Source: Lycium barbarum | Taxonomy: Eukaryota; Streptophyta; Magnoliopsida; Solanales; Solanaceae | Direction: 5' to 3' | Assembly: GCF_019175385.1 (NCBI RefSeq) | Contig: NC_083341.1 | Span: 89,616,321-89,680,320, forward strand | DNA length: 64,000 nt | Shown: piece by piece, positions 10,536 to 23,055 of the stretch | Layout: the number at the start of each line of letters is the position of its first letter | Position numbering within the stretch: position 1 is the stretch's first letter | Notes under the pieces: generated by a model | Told to the model about the DNA's origin: nothing | The model's database searches: none | Seen by the model: the letters and a program-made list of their open reading frames with translations, nothing else | Made by a program: the position numbers and the translations under genes

Positions 10536-11900
10536 ATGCCTGTAAGGAGGAAAACCACAGCCGCCTAGAAAAGCAAGGCTATGACAGAAACGCGGATGGA
10601 AAGGGAGCCACCAACGAATATAGGCGAAGGTGAATCCCGTAATGAGGCTCCATCCTATACCTCCCACACTCAGCCTATTCTAGAAGACCAAGAATAGGTC
10701 TCTACTCTAGCTCATTTGCCTCTAATTCCTCCACCGAGGGCTTCGGGTCAACAAATGACCGAGGCTATTCAGCTAATGACTCAGTTGGTTGCCGCTCAAG
10801 CTCAACGACAGAGTACGGGCCCAGGTGATAGGGCGATTAGTGCAAGGGCTCGCGATTTTATGAGTTTAAATCCTCCAGAATTTTTTGGGTCAAAGCCGGA
10901 TGAAGACCCGCAAAGGCTTTATAGATGAGATATTGAGGATGTTGAGGATCATCCATGTTTTGGATACCGAGTCAGTGGAGCTGGCATCTTATAGGTTGCG
11001 AGATGTGACGGTTCTATGGTATAACAATTGGATTTCTTCAAGAGGGGAAAATATGCCTCCCCCGGTTTGTCAAGAGTTCGTGAATGCTTTTATCCTTCAT
11101 TATTTGCCACCCGAGGTCCATCGGGCCAGAGCTGATAAATTCTTGAATCTTAAGCAAGGGAATATGAGTGGCCGAGAGTACAGCCTTCATTTTAATTCAT
11201 TGTCTAGGTATGCCCCGACTATGGTAGCGGATATAGGAAATAGAGTACATCGATATGTGAGTGCCTTAGTGACACATTTGTTCAAGGATTGCTTAACAGC
11301 TTCACTACAGGAGGGGATGAACATTTCCCATATTCAGGCTCATGCCAAGAACTTAGAGAAGCAATAGCAACCGCACCAGGGCTAGCGTGATATAGATAGA
11401 GGGCATAGTAAGAGAGCTAGATCTGTGGGTACTAGTAGTGAGTATAGAAGGGGTCAACGGCAACAGTACTCCAAATATTCAGGTCAATCTGCAGCCAATG
11501 AACCTCCTCAATTCGCGGGCAGGAGTGTTGACCGCCCTATTTATTCAGGACAGGGTCAGAGCTCGAGAGTTTCGGGTTCCTAGTTTGGAGGTGATTATAG
11601 TCGGAGGAGGCCACCGGTTTCACGATGCAGCCAGTGCGGCAGATTACATTTAGGCTAGTGTCGCCGAGGTTCAGATGCTTTCTATTCCTGTGGTCAAGTT
11701 GGGCACATGATGCGTGATTGTCCATCGATGGGTGGTAGAGTTGGGGCTCAAGACACAGGATCAGCAGCTGGTTCTTCCTTGTCCGTCTGTTCGGTAGGGC
11801 AGACTCCTTAGACTCCAGTAGGCCGTAGTAGGGGCAGAGGGGGAGCATCCAGTGCAAGTGGCTCCCAGCCCTATATTTATGCTTTAGCCGGACGTCAGGA
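10536..11900 (+). pseudogene. Gag of E1 (stops and a frameshift)
   Basis: The likely start is the ATG at 10536. An early stop interrupts it within about 12 codons and another near 10696. A one-base insertion near 10910 shifts the frame. The capsid core is then open to 11367 (motifs ELASYRLRD, EFVNAF, REYSLHFNSL). After more stops, a zinc knuckle of the C-X2-C-X4-H-X4-C type is visible near 11680-11730. Gag normally forms the particle and packages RNA. The order and motifs match E9 and E4. Non-functional as read. Confidence 0.85.
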
Positions 11901-11919
11901 TCTTGAGTCCTCCCCAGAT

Positions 11920-13311
11920 GTGGTTATAGGTACACTATCTTTATTCTCCCATTATGTTTATGCATTGATTGATCTGGGTTCTAACTTGTCATATATTACT
12001 CTGCATATTACTAATCGTATTGGGTTGAAACCCGAGCTAATAAAGCCTTTTGAGGTATCTACTCCTGTTAGTGACCTGGTAATAGCTGGACAAGTGTATA
12101 AAAATTGTGTGATTGTGGTATGTGATCGTCAGACTAAAGTTTATTTGGTTGATCTGGAAATGTTAGATTTTGATGTGACTATGGGCATGGATTGGTTGGC
12201 CTCTTGTTATGCTAATGTGGATTGCAGAACAAAGATGGTTCGATTCCAATTTTCAGGAGAATCAGTGCTTGAATGGAAAGGTAACACAGCATCTTCTAGA
12301 GGTAGGTTTATTTCCTACCACAAGGTGAGGAAAATGATCGCTAAAGGCTATATTTATCATTTAGTCCGAGTTCATGACACCGAAGCAAAGTCGCCGACTT
12401 TTCAATCCATCTCGATAGTAAATGAATTTTCGGATGTATTTCCAGATGAACTTCCAGGCCTTCCACCGGAGCGGGAGATTGATTTTGCTATTGATGTGCT
12501 GCCGGATAATAAACCTATATATATTCCTCATTACAAAATGGCTCCTGCAAAATTGAAAGAGTTAAAGGCACAACTGAAGGATTTGCTTGAGAAGGGATTC
12601 ATTAGACCCAGTTTATCGCCATGGGGAGCACCTGTCTTGTTCGTAAGGAAGAAAGATGGATCTTTGCGAATGTGTATCGATTATATGCAGTTAAATAAGG
12701 TGACAATAAAGACTAAATATCCTCTTCCGAGAATCGATGATTTGTTTGGCAAATTACAAGGTGCCAAGTGGTTTTCGAAAATTGATATGAGATCGGGGTA
12801 TCATCAAGTGAGAGTTAGAGAAGAAGATATTCCCAAAACGGCTTTCAGAACCAGATATGGCCATTATGAATTTCGGGTGATGTCATTTGGGTTGACTAAC
12901 ACTCCGGCAGTGTTTATGAATTTGATGAATAATGTATTCAGGCCTTTCTTAAATCTGTTTATGATTGTGTTCATCGATGATATTCTAATATACTCTCGGA
13001 CAGAAGCGGAGCATGCAGACCATTTGCGTATTATCCTTGGGATTTTTCGGGCTCGTGAGTTGTATACTAAATTTTCGAAATGTGCGTTATGGCTGAATTC
13101 TGTAACTTTTTTGGGCCATATTATTTCAGCTGACGGCATTCGAGTAGATATTCAGAAAATTGAGGCTGTGAAGACTTGGCCAAGGCCTACAACACCTACA
13201 GAGGTTCGTAGCTTTTTGGGATTAGCAGGATATTATAGAAGATTTGTGGAAGGATTTTCTTCTATTTCAGCACCATTAACGAAGCTAACTCAGAAATCAA
13301 CAAAATTTTAG
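11920..13311 (+). pseudogene. PR-RT part of pol, E1
   Basis: A 463-residue open stretch in frame with the preceding gag C-terminus. Protease is near residues 10-100, with active-site ALIDLGS (Asp18). RT spans about 185-400, with [12 protein letters not shown], the motif A Asp in KIDMRSGYH, and FIDD with the catalytic Asp pair at 353-354. It ends in a TAG just before RNaseH where relatives read through. In the family PR cleaves the polyprotein and RT copies RNA to DNA. One of the best preserved segments of the window, but severed from RNaseH. Confidence 0.9.
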
Positions 13312-13344
13312 TGGACCGATGCTTATGAACGCAGTTTTCAGGAA

Positions 13345-13665
13345 TTGAAGGGCAAATTAACTTCAGCCCCGGTCCTGACACATCCAGAAGGACCAGATGG
13401 TTATGTTGTTTATTATGATGCCTCTGGTGTCGGATTGGGCTGTGTGTTAATGAAGCACGGTAAAGTCATTGCCTATGCTTCCCGGCAGTTGTGGAAACAT
13501 GAAAAGAACTATCCGACCCATGACCTTGAATTAGCTGCAGTTATTCATGCGCTAAAAATGTGGAGACATTACTTGTACGATGTACATATTGATATTTATA
13601 CAGATCACAAGAGTCTCCAATATATTTTCAAGCAGAAGGAGTTAAATCTACGACAGAGGCGATGA
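13345..13665 (+). pseudogene. RNase H domain of pol, E1
   Basis: 106 open residues in the same frame as RT, separated by the stop at 13309-13311. Carries acidic residues Asp25 (YYDAS), Glu62 (DLELAAV) and Asp87 (TDHKSL) of the RNase H fold. It ends at a TGA within LRQRR. RNase H degrades the RNA of the RNA-DNA hybrid. Catalytic set appears whole though the polyprotein is broken. Confidence 0.88.
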
Positions 13666-13689
13666 TTAGAATTATTAAAAGATTATGAT

Positions 13690-15308
13690 ATGAGTATTTT
13701 ATATCATCCTAGAAAGGCGAATGTAGTAGATGATGCACTTACCCGCAAATCAATGGGTAGTCTATGTGAGGTCCATCCAAAGAAAAAAGAATTAGTCCAT
13801 GAGCTCTACCAGCTAACTAGCCTAGGAGTTCATATAATTGATTCAGGTAATGCAGGAGTTGGTATTCACAACCTAGCTGTTTCATCCCTAGATATGGAGG
13901 TGCGAGAGCGCCAATATGAAGATCCCAGTTGAGTCACTATAGAGATACATTTCCTGAGAAAGAGAAGTCACTATTTGAGGCTTCTGCAGATGGAGTTCTC
14001 AGGTTTTAAGGCAGGCTGTGTGTGCCAGATGTGGCAGGACTACGTCGTCAGATTCTGGAAAAAGCTCATTACTCCTGTTATTCTATTTATCCACGATCTC
14101 AAGTTAATGTATTAGTGGGATGGAATGAAGAAAGATATAGCAGAATTTGTAGCCCAGTGTGCCAATTGTCAACAAGTGAAGATTGAACATCAGAAGCCAG
14201 GAGGATTGTTGAAGGCGATGGAAACTCCAACTTGGAAATGGGAAGTAATTAACATGGATTTCATTGTAGGCTTTACTCCTTCCCGGCACAAATATGACTT
14301 GATTGGGTAATTGTTGATAGACTAACGAAATCAGCTCATTTTCTACTAGTCAGAACTACCTATGCGGCAAAAGATTACGCAAAATTGCACCTTAAAGAAG
14401 TAGTGCGGCTTCATAATGTCCCTGTGTCTATTATTACTGACAGAAGAGCACAATTTACAGCTAAATTTTGGAAGTCCTTCCAAGAAGGCTTGGGTACTCA
14501 AGTGAGGCTTAGCATAGTATTTCACCCTCAGACAGATGGACAAGCTGAACGCACCATTCAGACCTTGGAAGATATGTTACGGGCATGTGTGCTAGATTTC
14601 GGAGGTAGTTGGGGTGGTCACTTACCTCTTATTGAGTTTGCATACAACAACAGCTATCATTCCAGTATTAAAATGGCCCCGCATGAAGCTCTATATGGAA
14701 GGAAGTGTAGTTCGCCAATTGGGTGGTTTGAAGTAGGAGAGGTACAACTAATAGGTTCGGAGTTGATTCAACAAGCGGTGGAAAAGATCAAGGTTATCCG
14801 AGATCGACTGTTGACAGCACAAAGTCGCTAGAAATCTTACGCGGACAATAGTCGGCAAGACTTAGAATTCCAAGTTAATGATTGGGTATTCTTGAAGGTA
14901 TCACCGATAAAGGGTGTGATGAGATTTGGCAAGAAGGGAAAATTGAGTCCTCGATATATTGGACCTTATAAGGTAGTCCGCAAGATAGGACAAATAGCTT
15001 ATGAACTGGACTTACCTCCAGAACTTAAGCCAGTCCATCCGTTTTTCCATGTGTCGATGCTCCGTAAGTGCGTTGGAGACCCTTCCAGGATCATGCCGGT
15101 AGATGATGTTCAAGTTACGAAGAAGTTGTCTTATGAGGAGGTACCCATTGTCATACTAAATAGGCAAGTACGAAAACTTAGAAATAAAGACGTAACCTCG
15201 GTTAAGGTCTTGTGGAGAAACAATAATCGAGAGGAAATGACTTGGGAAGCGGAAGAAGACATGAAGTCCAAGTATCCGCAATTGTTCCCACCCCCAGGAG
15301 ATATTTAA
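13690..15308 (+). pseudogene. Integrase and chromodomain of pol, E1
   Basis: Pieces in different frames. The stretch 13690-13932 links RNaseH to INT. A zinc-binding CANC (14158-14169) and the first catalytic Asp (MDF) lie in 14125-14310. A frame change near 14300 leads to 14385-14831, which holds Asp19 of ITDRRAQF and Glu55 of AERTIQ with 35 residues between, the D-D-E spacing. After a TAG the GPYKV segment and chromodomain (VLWRNNNREEMTWE) run to the stop at 15306-15308. INT inserts the cDNA. Not intact. Confidence 0.88.
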
Positions 15309-15531
15309 GATGAGACGCCATTATCATAAGGTATGTAATGCTTTCTTTAATGCTTTTGATCGAGTGTGGCCATATTTTCTTGCCATTGTGTTATAGCCCT
15401 ATGAGGCTATATTGTTGTGGGTTGTTGGGACAGCATGGTAGTGCCATATTACAGGGGAAACTCTGGCGAAATTTCTGTAGAATTCCCGAGAACTTAACAT
15501 TCGAAAATGAATGTTTTTAAGAGGGGAAGAG
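15309..15531 (+). other. 3' non-coding segment and polypurine tract of E1
   Basis: Ends with CATTCGAAAATGAATG (decayed form of the CATTCGAGGACGAATG box) and TAAGAGGGGAAGAG just before the LTR. Confidence 0.7.
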
Positions 15532-16692
15532 CGTTACACCTCGAAAAATTTCATGTCGTTGTGCGGTAAATAGACTAACTCAGGGTGAGATGTATATGAT
15601 GTCCCTAAAAGTAAGAAGGAGTACATGACTATTCTAATTACGATTCCAAAGACATTTGAGGCAAGAGAAGAAAGTTCGTTGAGGAGGTCGAAGCATAAGT
15701 CGTGTTTGGAAAGGTTTTGGAAAGAACCAAGCTAATGTTGATTTAATAATGTCTTGAGGAAGAGTTGTAATGCTCCTTAGATTGTTAATGAAGTGTTAAA
15801 CAAGTTTTAAGAAGGTTCTACAAGAGTTGGAGATCAAATGGAGTGACAAAACAAGTTTGGGAGGAAGGTGAGTTATACGACCCATTATGCGGTCCATATA
15901 ACTTTATACGGTCGGTATAATGGTCTGTATAACAGTCACAGTGAGCGGAGATCACTGGGAGTATTATACGGTCACTTATATGGACCGTATAAGTGTCCGT
16001 ATAATCCATAGCGGGCATATTTTATTTTTTATAAAAAGAGACCCCAAGTCCATATTTTTCATTTGCCATCTTCTCCACGCCTCTCAAGATCTCTAGAACA
16101 TTCCATAAACCATACTAACATAAATTCAAGGTGAATCAAAGATCAAACACCAATAATCAAGGAAATCAAGTGTTTGGATGTTCATTAGGGTTGCTAGAGG
16201 CCAAGCATCTCTTTGGGATTGAAGTTGGGTTTCTCTCCAAGTAAAGTATTTCCATCCAAAGCTCATTCCTACATCATAAAAGGTGAGTTTTATGTTCATT
16301 CCATGTCATTAAGAATATTGAGTGGTTGAAAGACTTGGATTATGAAAGAAAGTAGAATATGGAGTTCAAATATGGAAATATGGGTATTCTTGAATAGTAA
16401 CTTGACTTGAATCATAGTTCTTGATATGTAATGAGTGTAATCTTGCTATAAATGGTATTAAAGATGTTGTAGAAGCATTGTATGAGAATGGATACGGTAT
16501 TGTTCCATAGTTAGGGTTATGAATGATTTTTATAGGGAATGTTGAGAATTGAATAACGTCGAGCTTGATGAAGTTATTGATTACGATATTGTGGGTGTTG
16601 GTATTGATGTTTGGGAGTTGTTTATTATGTGGAGGAAGTCATTGAAACAAAGGAGATGCTGCCCAATTTTCGTTAGCTCTTTAGATTGTTAA
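15532..16692 (+). repeat. 3' LTR of E1, left part
   Basis: Starts CGTTACACC. Collinear with the E1 5' LTR, but the palindromes near 15890-15990 are more decayed. Interrupted by E3; continues at 24580. Confidence 0.9.
16688..16692. repeat. Target site duplication GTTAA, left side of E3
   Basis: GTTAA here and at 24575-24579 flank the E3 termini exactly. Confidence 0.92.
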
Positions 16693-19600
16693 TGTCACGA
16701 CCCAGCCCCGTGGGCCGCGACTGGTGCCCTTCCGGGACACCCCAAATGAACTCACACCCAGATCATCGTAATCAGACTCGACCAAACTCAACGTACGTTA
16801 TTCGAACTCAACATCGTAATCAGATCTCTACCGAACACTTATCCTAAGCAGTCGCCCGTACAGATCAGACAAATTACAAATCAGAAAGAAGGCGGAATAT
16901 ACATCGCCAAATTTCACACACACACATCAGAAGGGTGGCGGAATGCACATCGCCCCCAAATGCATACACATACATACAAACTCAGAGGCCGACTTGGCCA
17001 TAGCAGCGTACGGGCCGCTTAAGAATGCAAAACAGACTCACTTGCAAACACACCGAACCCACGACCCACAAATCTGACTACAGGCCTCTAGACAAAACAG
17101 AACATAAGAACATAGGACGGGACAGGGCCCCGCCGTACCCACTCATCCAAATATACAGAATACAGCCACAACAAAAGAAATGTACCAAAAGTAGGCTCCG
17201 GATCAAGGGGAGCTTTCCAACACAGCAGAATGAGTAGCCTAAACTGGAGGACCACCCAAACGAGCTTCTGTACCTGCGGGCATGAAACACAGCCCCCGAA
17301 GAAACGGGGGTCAGTACGGGAGAAGTACTGAGTATGTAAAGCAGAAGGTACAGAAATCACAAACGCAGCTAGAGTCAGAAAGAACAAACACACCAACATC
17401 GCAACAAAGCAAACCTGTGCGGGAGGCGAACGTACAAATGCAAATCAAATCATGTATAGGGTTTAGGAACGTGGTCACCCCCCGACGCTGGTGCCACAAC
17501 ACATCATAACTCCAGAAGGTTTCAAATCTCCGTACAATCTCCAGACACATCATATCACACACACATCATATCATCAGAACGTATCAAATGCCATATCACA
17601 TCATAACTCCATAAACGGTAACCGGCCCTATGGCGAGGCCTCGGAAACCGTAACACATCATAACTCCCGAATATATTATAGTGCGCACGATCACAAAGTC
17701 GGCCCGGGTACCGACGAACGAAGTCATAACAGGCAGCACGAACAGAGTAGTGCAGAAATCATATGCATATCAAAAATAATTTGTCGGACTCAACATATAG
17801 TTTACATGTAGGTATAAACTGACGCCAGAAGGCTCGGAGTAGGAATCAGATTGATCAAAGTATGCGTATAAAAGTTACGAAGTTCCAAACTGTCAAATTC
17901 GCAAGAAAAACTGTTCAGAAGTCGTTTTCCGAAAATCTCACATCATTCAAAGTACAGAACGTACGTTAATGGCATAGGAAGTTTCAAACACACCCTTGAG
18001 TCATAAACAAAAGATTGCGAATCATAACAGACACAAGTGAATCAAACAAACCGAATAAGGGGAGCCTCGGGGCTCGCGGGCCCACCTCGGGTCAAATTGA
18101 GGCGGCGGACACAAATCACAGACGTTCGGCTCCATAGAGCCATCTACGAAAGTTTCGAAGGGTTTCGGACACAACAACACAAGTTATGGAGGTACGAACA
18201 TTCTTTTAACCAAGAGTGACAAAAAGGGGTTCAATCGCGCTGAGTGAATAGTGCTCGAACTTGAACTTCGATTTCCAAGAGCAGGGTTATTCCCGAGATT
18301 CCGAAATTTTCCTAGTGGGTCTAGGACATGCCAAAAGAATGAGAGGTAGGCTTTACATACCTGGTTGGCGCCTTACGCTCCTCAAATCGCAATTCCCGTT
18401 TCGTCCAGAAACTGCAAATGGTCACTTTTACCAGTTACTATTCATGAGACTTAACATTTTAGTCTTTGGGCTATATTTGGCTACCGAAATTTCGGCAGCA
18501 TTTCCCCTATAAATCTAACACCCCCGAGACTTAGCTCGGCTCAAAATATAACAACATCAACAGCCCAAACATCATTACACAATACGAATCACAATCAAAC
18601 ACATTAACTTCACAATTGCACCTTATTTCATAAGTTGGTAATCCTATTTCCAAACTTCGCAATTTCAACTCATATCCACATTATTGTATTCATTCATTCA
18701 AGATTATTCCATTACATAACAAACAAGTTCCAAACCATATACAAACATCTCCAAGGTTCACTACTTTCCAATTTTTATTCAAAACACCAAAAGTTACGAC
18801 GAACGTTCTAACTTGCGTCGTTTCATTCCGAATTCGTCATCATCAACCATAAGTCTTATTTAAGGTCTTTAGTATCATAAATATACTATGATATACACAA
18901 ATATACCAAATGTATACGCTTTCCGATAACGTCCGAAATTATTTTCTAACACCAACTCAATTCTTTAATCAATCCTTCACAACATAAAAGATCACCACAA
19001 CACATTATTCAAACTAAACAAGATAAAATTCTTATGGCTTGCACCCCATGGAACTCACGGCCAAACACTCCCCTTTTACACACACACACCATGCACAAAC
19101 ACAACCTCATCCCAAAATCTTCACAATAATTCAATTACCAACACATATACATCCATTTCATATCATTAAAACATAGAAATCTTACCTCGTTCTTAAGATT
19201 CCGATTCGCCGCAAACGTCGTCCTCTCGTCAAACTAATTGTACCACCACGAAGAGCACCTCGAACCCATCAATTATTCTAAAGAGGCTAAGTATTTGGAT
19301 TAGAAACAAAAGCCAAGAGGTTTTTTTTTTTTCTTTCTCCTTCGGCCGAGAGCTATGCCTAGTGCCCCTTCTCTTTTTTTTTTTTTTGATCTTGATTCTC
19401 GATAATTTCTAAAGGTTGGCATGATATATATCCAAAATAGGAGTCATGTGCATAGCACATGACTCTTTAAAAGTGGGCTTGGGCCTCACTTGGCCGTCCA
19501 CTCCCCATGATTTGGGCCTCAATTTTTGTATTCCATTTTCTTAGCCCAATTCATAAAATGTCCCGTTTTGTAATTCCCGAAACTAATTTCCGAAGTTCCA

Positions 19601-19746
19601 AATTTACCCTCGGCCTTCCCCGACGTCTTAACATTAATAACTCCATAACCAACATATTCATATTCCCCAAAATCAAAATATTTCCTCAACACACAAGTCT
19701 TCTTTGTTTCTTGATTTCTCGTTATACGAAAATACGGGACATAACA
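16693..19746 (-). repeat. 3' LTR of E3 (group B)
   Basis: Minus-strand TGTTATGTCCCG start at 19746 and GGGTCGTGACA end at 16693; 3054 bp. It contains the double stem-loop at 17293-17330 and runs of T near 19321 and 19376. Confidence 0.92.
17293..17330 (-). other. Double stem-loop core, E3 3' LTR
   Basis: CCCCCG/CGGGGG (17293-17310, 6-nt loop) beside CAGTAC/GTACTG (17312-17330). The G/C-only stem replaces the ACGTCC/GGACGT stem of group A. Confidence 0.75.
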
Positions 19747-19780
19747 TTCTCCCCCCCTTAAGAACATTCGTCCTCGAATG
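19747..19780 (-). other. Polypurine tract and CATTCGAGGACGAATG box of E3
   Basis: Minus strand: CATTCGAGGACGAATG then TTCTTAAGGGGGGGAGAA, abutting the LTR. Confidence 0.85.
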
Positions 19781-20099
19781 TTGAATCGACCTCATGGGTG
19801 TCGTACAACTCTGGGAGGGTTCTCTTGATAGGTCCTTTATTGATTTCTCCGACATGTCTTCTCTACCAATACTAGGGTAGATTTTTCACATCACTGACCC
19901 AAATACCTTCATAATACATTTTCTCATACTCTACGTAATCACCGAACTCTGCACTGTATTCTCGTAAGGGACGGACGCTTTCCAGACATCATCGTCAATA
20001 TCATCTTCTTTTCACACTCCTGAGTTTCGTTACCACATCGTCGTAATCTCACTTTACTTCATATCAGACACTTCATGCCCAACAGATTCAGAACTGAAA

Positions 20100-20610
20100 C
20101 CGAACGGATTCATAATCGGAAGCAGACATACTCAACTATGGCGGTAGGATTCGTAGTCAACATCGAAGGTACGGAAGCATATCAGACACATCTGAGATCG
20201 AAATCAGACGTATAAAGGCGTATCAAACGAACTCGTAGGCAGAATCAGACACACTAAGATATACCAAACAGATTCACAATCAAAGCCAGTCGTACGGAAT
20301 CATATCGAACAAACCCGAATTCAGAAGCAAACATACAGAGTGGTTTCGTACCGAATCGTGATCAGACAAACCGAAGGGTATCAAACACACACGCGGTCAA
20401 AATCAAACGCATCGAAGCATATCAGACGGATTTATATCCAGAGTCAGACCCACAGAGGTGCGCCAGACAGAAACGGATTCGGAATCAAAGCGCACAAAAG
20501 GTTCATCGGACGGGAACCTAGTCGAGCGCAGAAGTACAGAGGTGTACTAGGTAGAGCCTCATCGGAATCGGAAGTGCAGAAGCACCACAGATGGGATGTC
20601 AATTTAGAAT
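20100..20610 (-). repeat. Degenerate tandem repeats in the E3 internal region
   Basis: Repeated ATCAGACxxATTC and AATCAGACGTA motifs at about 40-bp spacing, homologous to the clearer 41-bp array of E5 (43593-43797). Chance frames cross it; none resembles a protein. Confidence 0.65.
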
Positions 20611-21071
20611 CAAATCATTCATATTAAAGCTCCAATAATTCATGAGAATGCCCCTTGATTTGCAAACTCATTCACCAAGTCGTCACACAATCTACCTTGC
20701 GTCTTACGTATCGATTCCTTCAAATTTCCAATTACTCACACTGCTTATCTTTTCTTTATCACAACATTAGTCGCCGGGCTCAGCTCTTAGCCCTCCTAGG
20801 CACCAAATGAGAATCATACACACACATACACATACATATACACCTACACACGTTTACTCATACCTTACCGGCGAACATCTCTGGCTGTTATTCAAATTCG
20901 TTCAATTTCCCAAGAGGTGTTGTATCCTTTCCTTTTCGCCCATTTAGTCCGCCTCGTTCCGCGCGACTCTCGAAAGGGCACTAATTATTCTCCACACATT
21001 CTATTCACCTTTGGTTACCCCAAATTCCCATTTACGTTAACCATACTTACACTTGTGCAAAATTTTGCGTT
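20611..21071 (-). other. Non-coding internal segment of E3
   Basis: No coding frame. Collinear with parts of the E5 internal region (43880-44820), for example the CTCCAATAATTCATGAGAAT stretch. CA-rich near 20815-20850. Confidence 0.6.
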
Positions 21072-21175
21072 ACTTCCCAGGGGGTCACCCATCCCAGAAT
21101 TGCTCTGGCTTGAGCACGCTTAACCCTGAAACTTTTACACATTTTGACGCGTTAGGGCTGATATAATTTCGCCAA
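21072..21175 (-). ncRNA. 5S rRNA-derived sequence in E3 (not a functional rRNA gene)
   Basis: Minus strand reads GTTAAGCGTGCTC, then GGGATGGGTGACC, then CCTGGGAAGT, matching the second half of plant 5S rRNA, including box A and box C of its internal promoter. The first half is strongly diverged. Same orientation as the element. Confidence 0.8.
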
Positions 21176-21539
21176 CTGCCTCGTACGACCTTTGCCACGT
21201 AATTTTAGGCCAAACGGGGTCTTAGCAAATTTTTTCGGAAGTTTTTCGTAGCGGGTCCCACTCTAACCCAAGGAGGTCGTTTGCTTTTCTGGCTGTGAGG
21301 TCTATCGTTCTAGTTTTCCAATCCCATATATTTTCCTCCCACATGTACAGATAACTGCCTCGGATATTTTTATTAATTCGGATTCTTACCTTACCTTTAC
21401 TGACACACACAAAAAGTATATCGCATAATACTGAGGTACAAACCTACCATTGCACATATTCATTAAACAAAAAGGTTAGTAATATACCTGGGTCTGTGTC
21501 TGGGGGTGCCTCTGGGTCCCGACGACCGGTCAAAGCAAA
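21176..21539 (-). other. Non-coding leader side of E3; primer site not found in place
   Basis: Shares with E4 and E5 the region upstream of the 5S-like segment. The expected TGGTATCAGAGC is not found at the junction with the LTR at 21540; a partial TGG-containing piece instead sits at 23051-23057, beyond the inverted segment. Confidence 0.6.
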
Positions 21540-23055
21540 GAATGTTCGTACCTCCATAACTTGTGTTGTTGTGTCCGAAACCCTTCGAAACTTTCGTAGA
21601 TGGCTCTATGGAGCCGAACGTCTGTGATTTGTGTCCGCCGCCTCAATTTGACCCGAGGTGGGCCCGCGAGCCCCGAGGCTCCCCTTATTCGGTTTGTTTG
21701 ATTCGCTTGTGTCTGTTATGATTCGCAATCTTTTGTTTATGACTCAAGGATGTGTTTGAAACTTCCTATGCCATTAACGTACGTTCTGTACTTTGAATGA
21801 TGTGAGATTTTCGGAAAACGACTTCTGAACAGTTTTTCTTGCGAATTTGACAGTTTGGAACTTCGTAACTTTTATACGCATACTTTGATCAATCTGATTC
21901 CTACTCCGAGCCTTCTGGCGTCAGTTTATACCTACATGTAAACTATATGTTGAGTCCGACAAATTATTTTTGATATGCATATGATTTCTGCACTACTCTG
22001 TTCGTGCTGCCTGTTATGACTTCGTTCGTCGGTACCCGGGCCGACTTTGTGATCGTGCGCACTATAATATATTCGGGAGTTATGATGTGTTACGGTTTCC
22101 GAGGCCTCGCCATAGGGCCGGTTACCGTTTATGGAGTTATGATGTGATATGGCATTTGATACGTTCTGATGATATGATGTGTGTGTGATATGATGTGTCT
22201 GGAGATTGTACGGAGATTTGAAACCTTCTGGAGTTATGATGTGTTGTGGCACCAGCGTCGGGGGGTGACCACGTTCCTAAACCCTATACATGATTTGATT
22301 TGCATTTGTACGTTCGCCTCCCGCACAGGTTTGCTTTGTTGCGATGTTGGTGTGTTTGTTCTTTCTGACTCTAGCTGCGTTTGTGATTTCTGTACCTTCT
22401 GCTTTACATACTTAGTACTTCTCCCGTACTGACCCCCGTTTCTTCGGGGGCTGTGTTTCATGCCCGCAGGTACAGAAGCTCGTTTGGGTGGTCCTCCAGT
22501 TTAGGCTACTCATTCTGCTGTGTTGGAAAGCTCCCCTTGATCCGGAGCCTACTTTTGGTACATTTCTTTTGTTGTGTCTGTATTCTGTATATTTGGATGA
22601 GTGGGTACGGCGGGGCCCTGTCCCGTCCTATGTTCTTATGTTCTGTTTTGTCTAGAGGCCTGTAGTCAGATTTATGGGTCGTGGGTCCGGTGTGTTTGCA
22701 AGTGAGTCTGTTTTGCATTCTTAAGCGGCCCGTACGCTGCTATGGCCAAGTCGGCCTCTAAGTTTGTATGTATGTGTATGCATTTCGGGGCGATGTGCAT
22801 TCCGCCACCCTTCTGATGTGTGTGTGTGAAATTTGGCGATGTATATTCCGCCTTCTTTCTGATTTGTAATTTGTCTGATCTGTACGGGCGACTGCTTAGG
22901 ATAAGTGTTCGGTAGAGATCTGATTACGATGTTGAGTTCGAATAACGTACGTTGAGTTTGGTCGAGTCTGATTATGATGATCTGGGTGTGAGTTCGTTTG
23001 GGGTGTCCCGGAAGGGCACCAGTCGCGGCCCACGGGGCTGGGTCGTGACAAAAGT
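21540..23055 (+). repeat. Inverted half of the E3 5' LTR
   Basis: 21540-23050 is the reverse complement of 16693-18203 (both 1511 bp) with few differences. It ends GGGTCGTGACA followed by AAAGTGG, i.e. the LTR terminus plus the first bases of a primer site, then joins LTR sequence in normal orientation at GGGGTTCAATCG. It carries an inverted double stem-loop at 22415-22451. Confidence 0.93.

Noticed and set aside
17491..17811. A 106-residue frame here and an identical one at 21932-22252 on the other strand
   Set aside because: Identity comes from the inverted half-LTR of E3, not from protein conservation. Composition is low complexity and no domain is visible.
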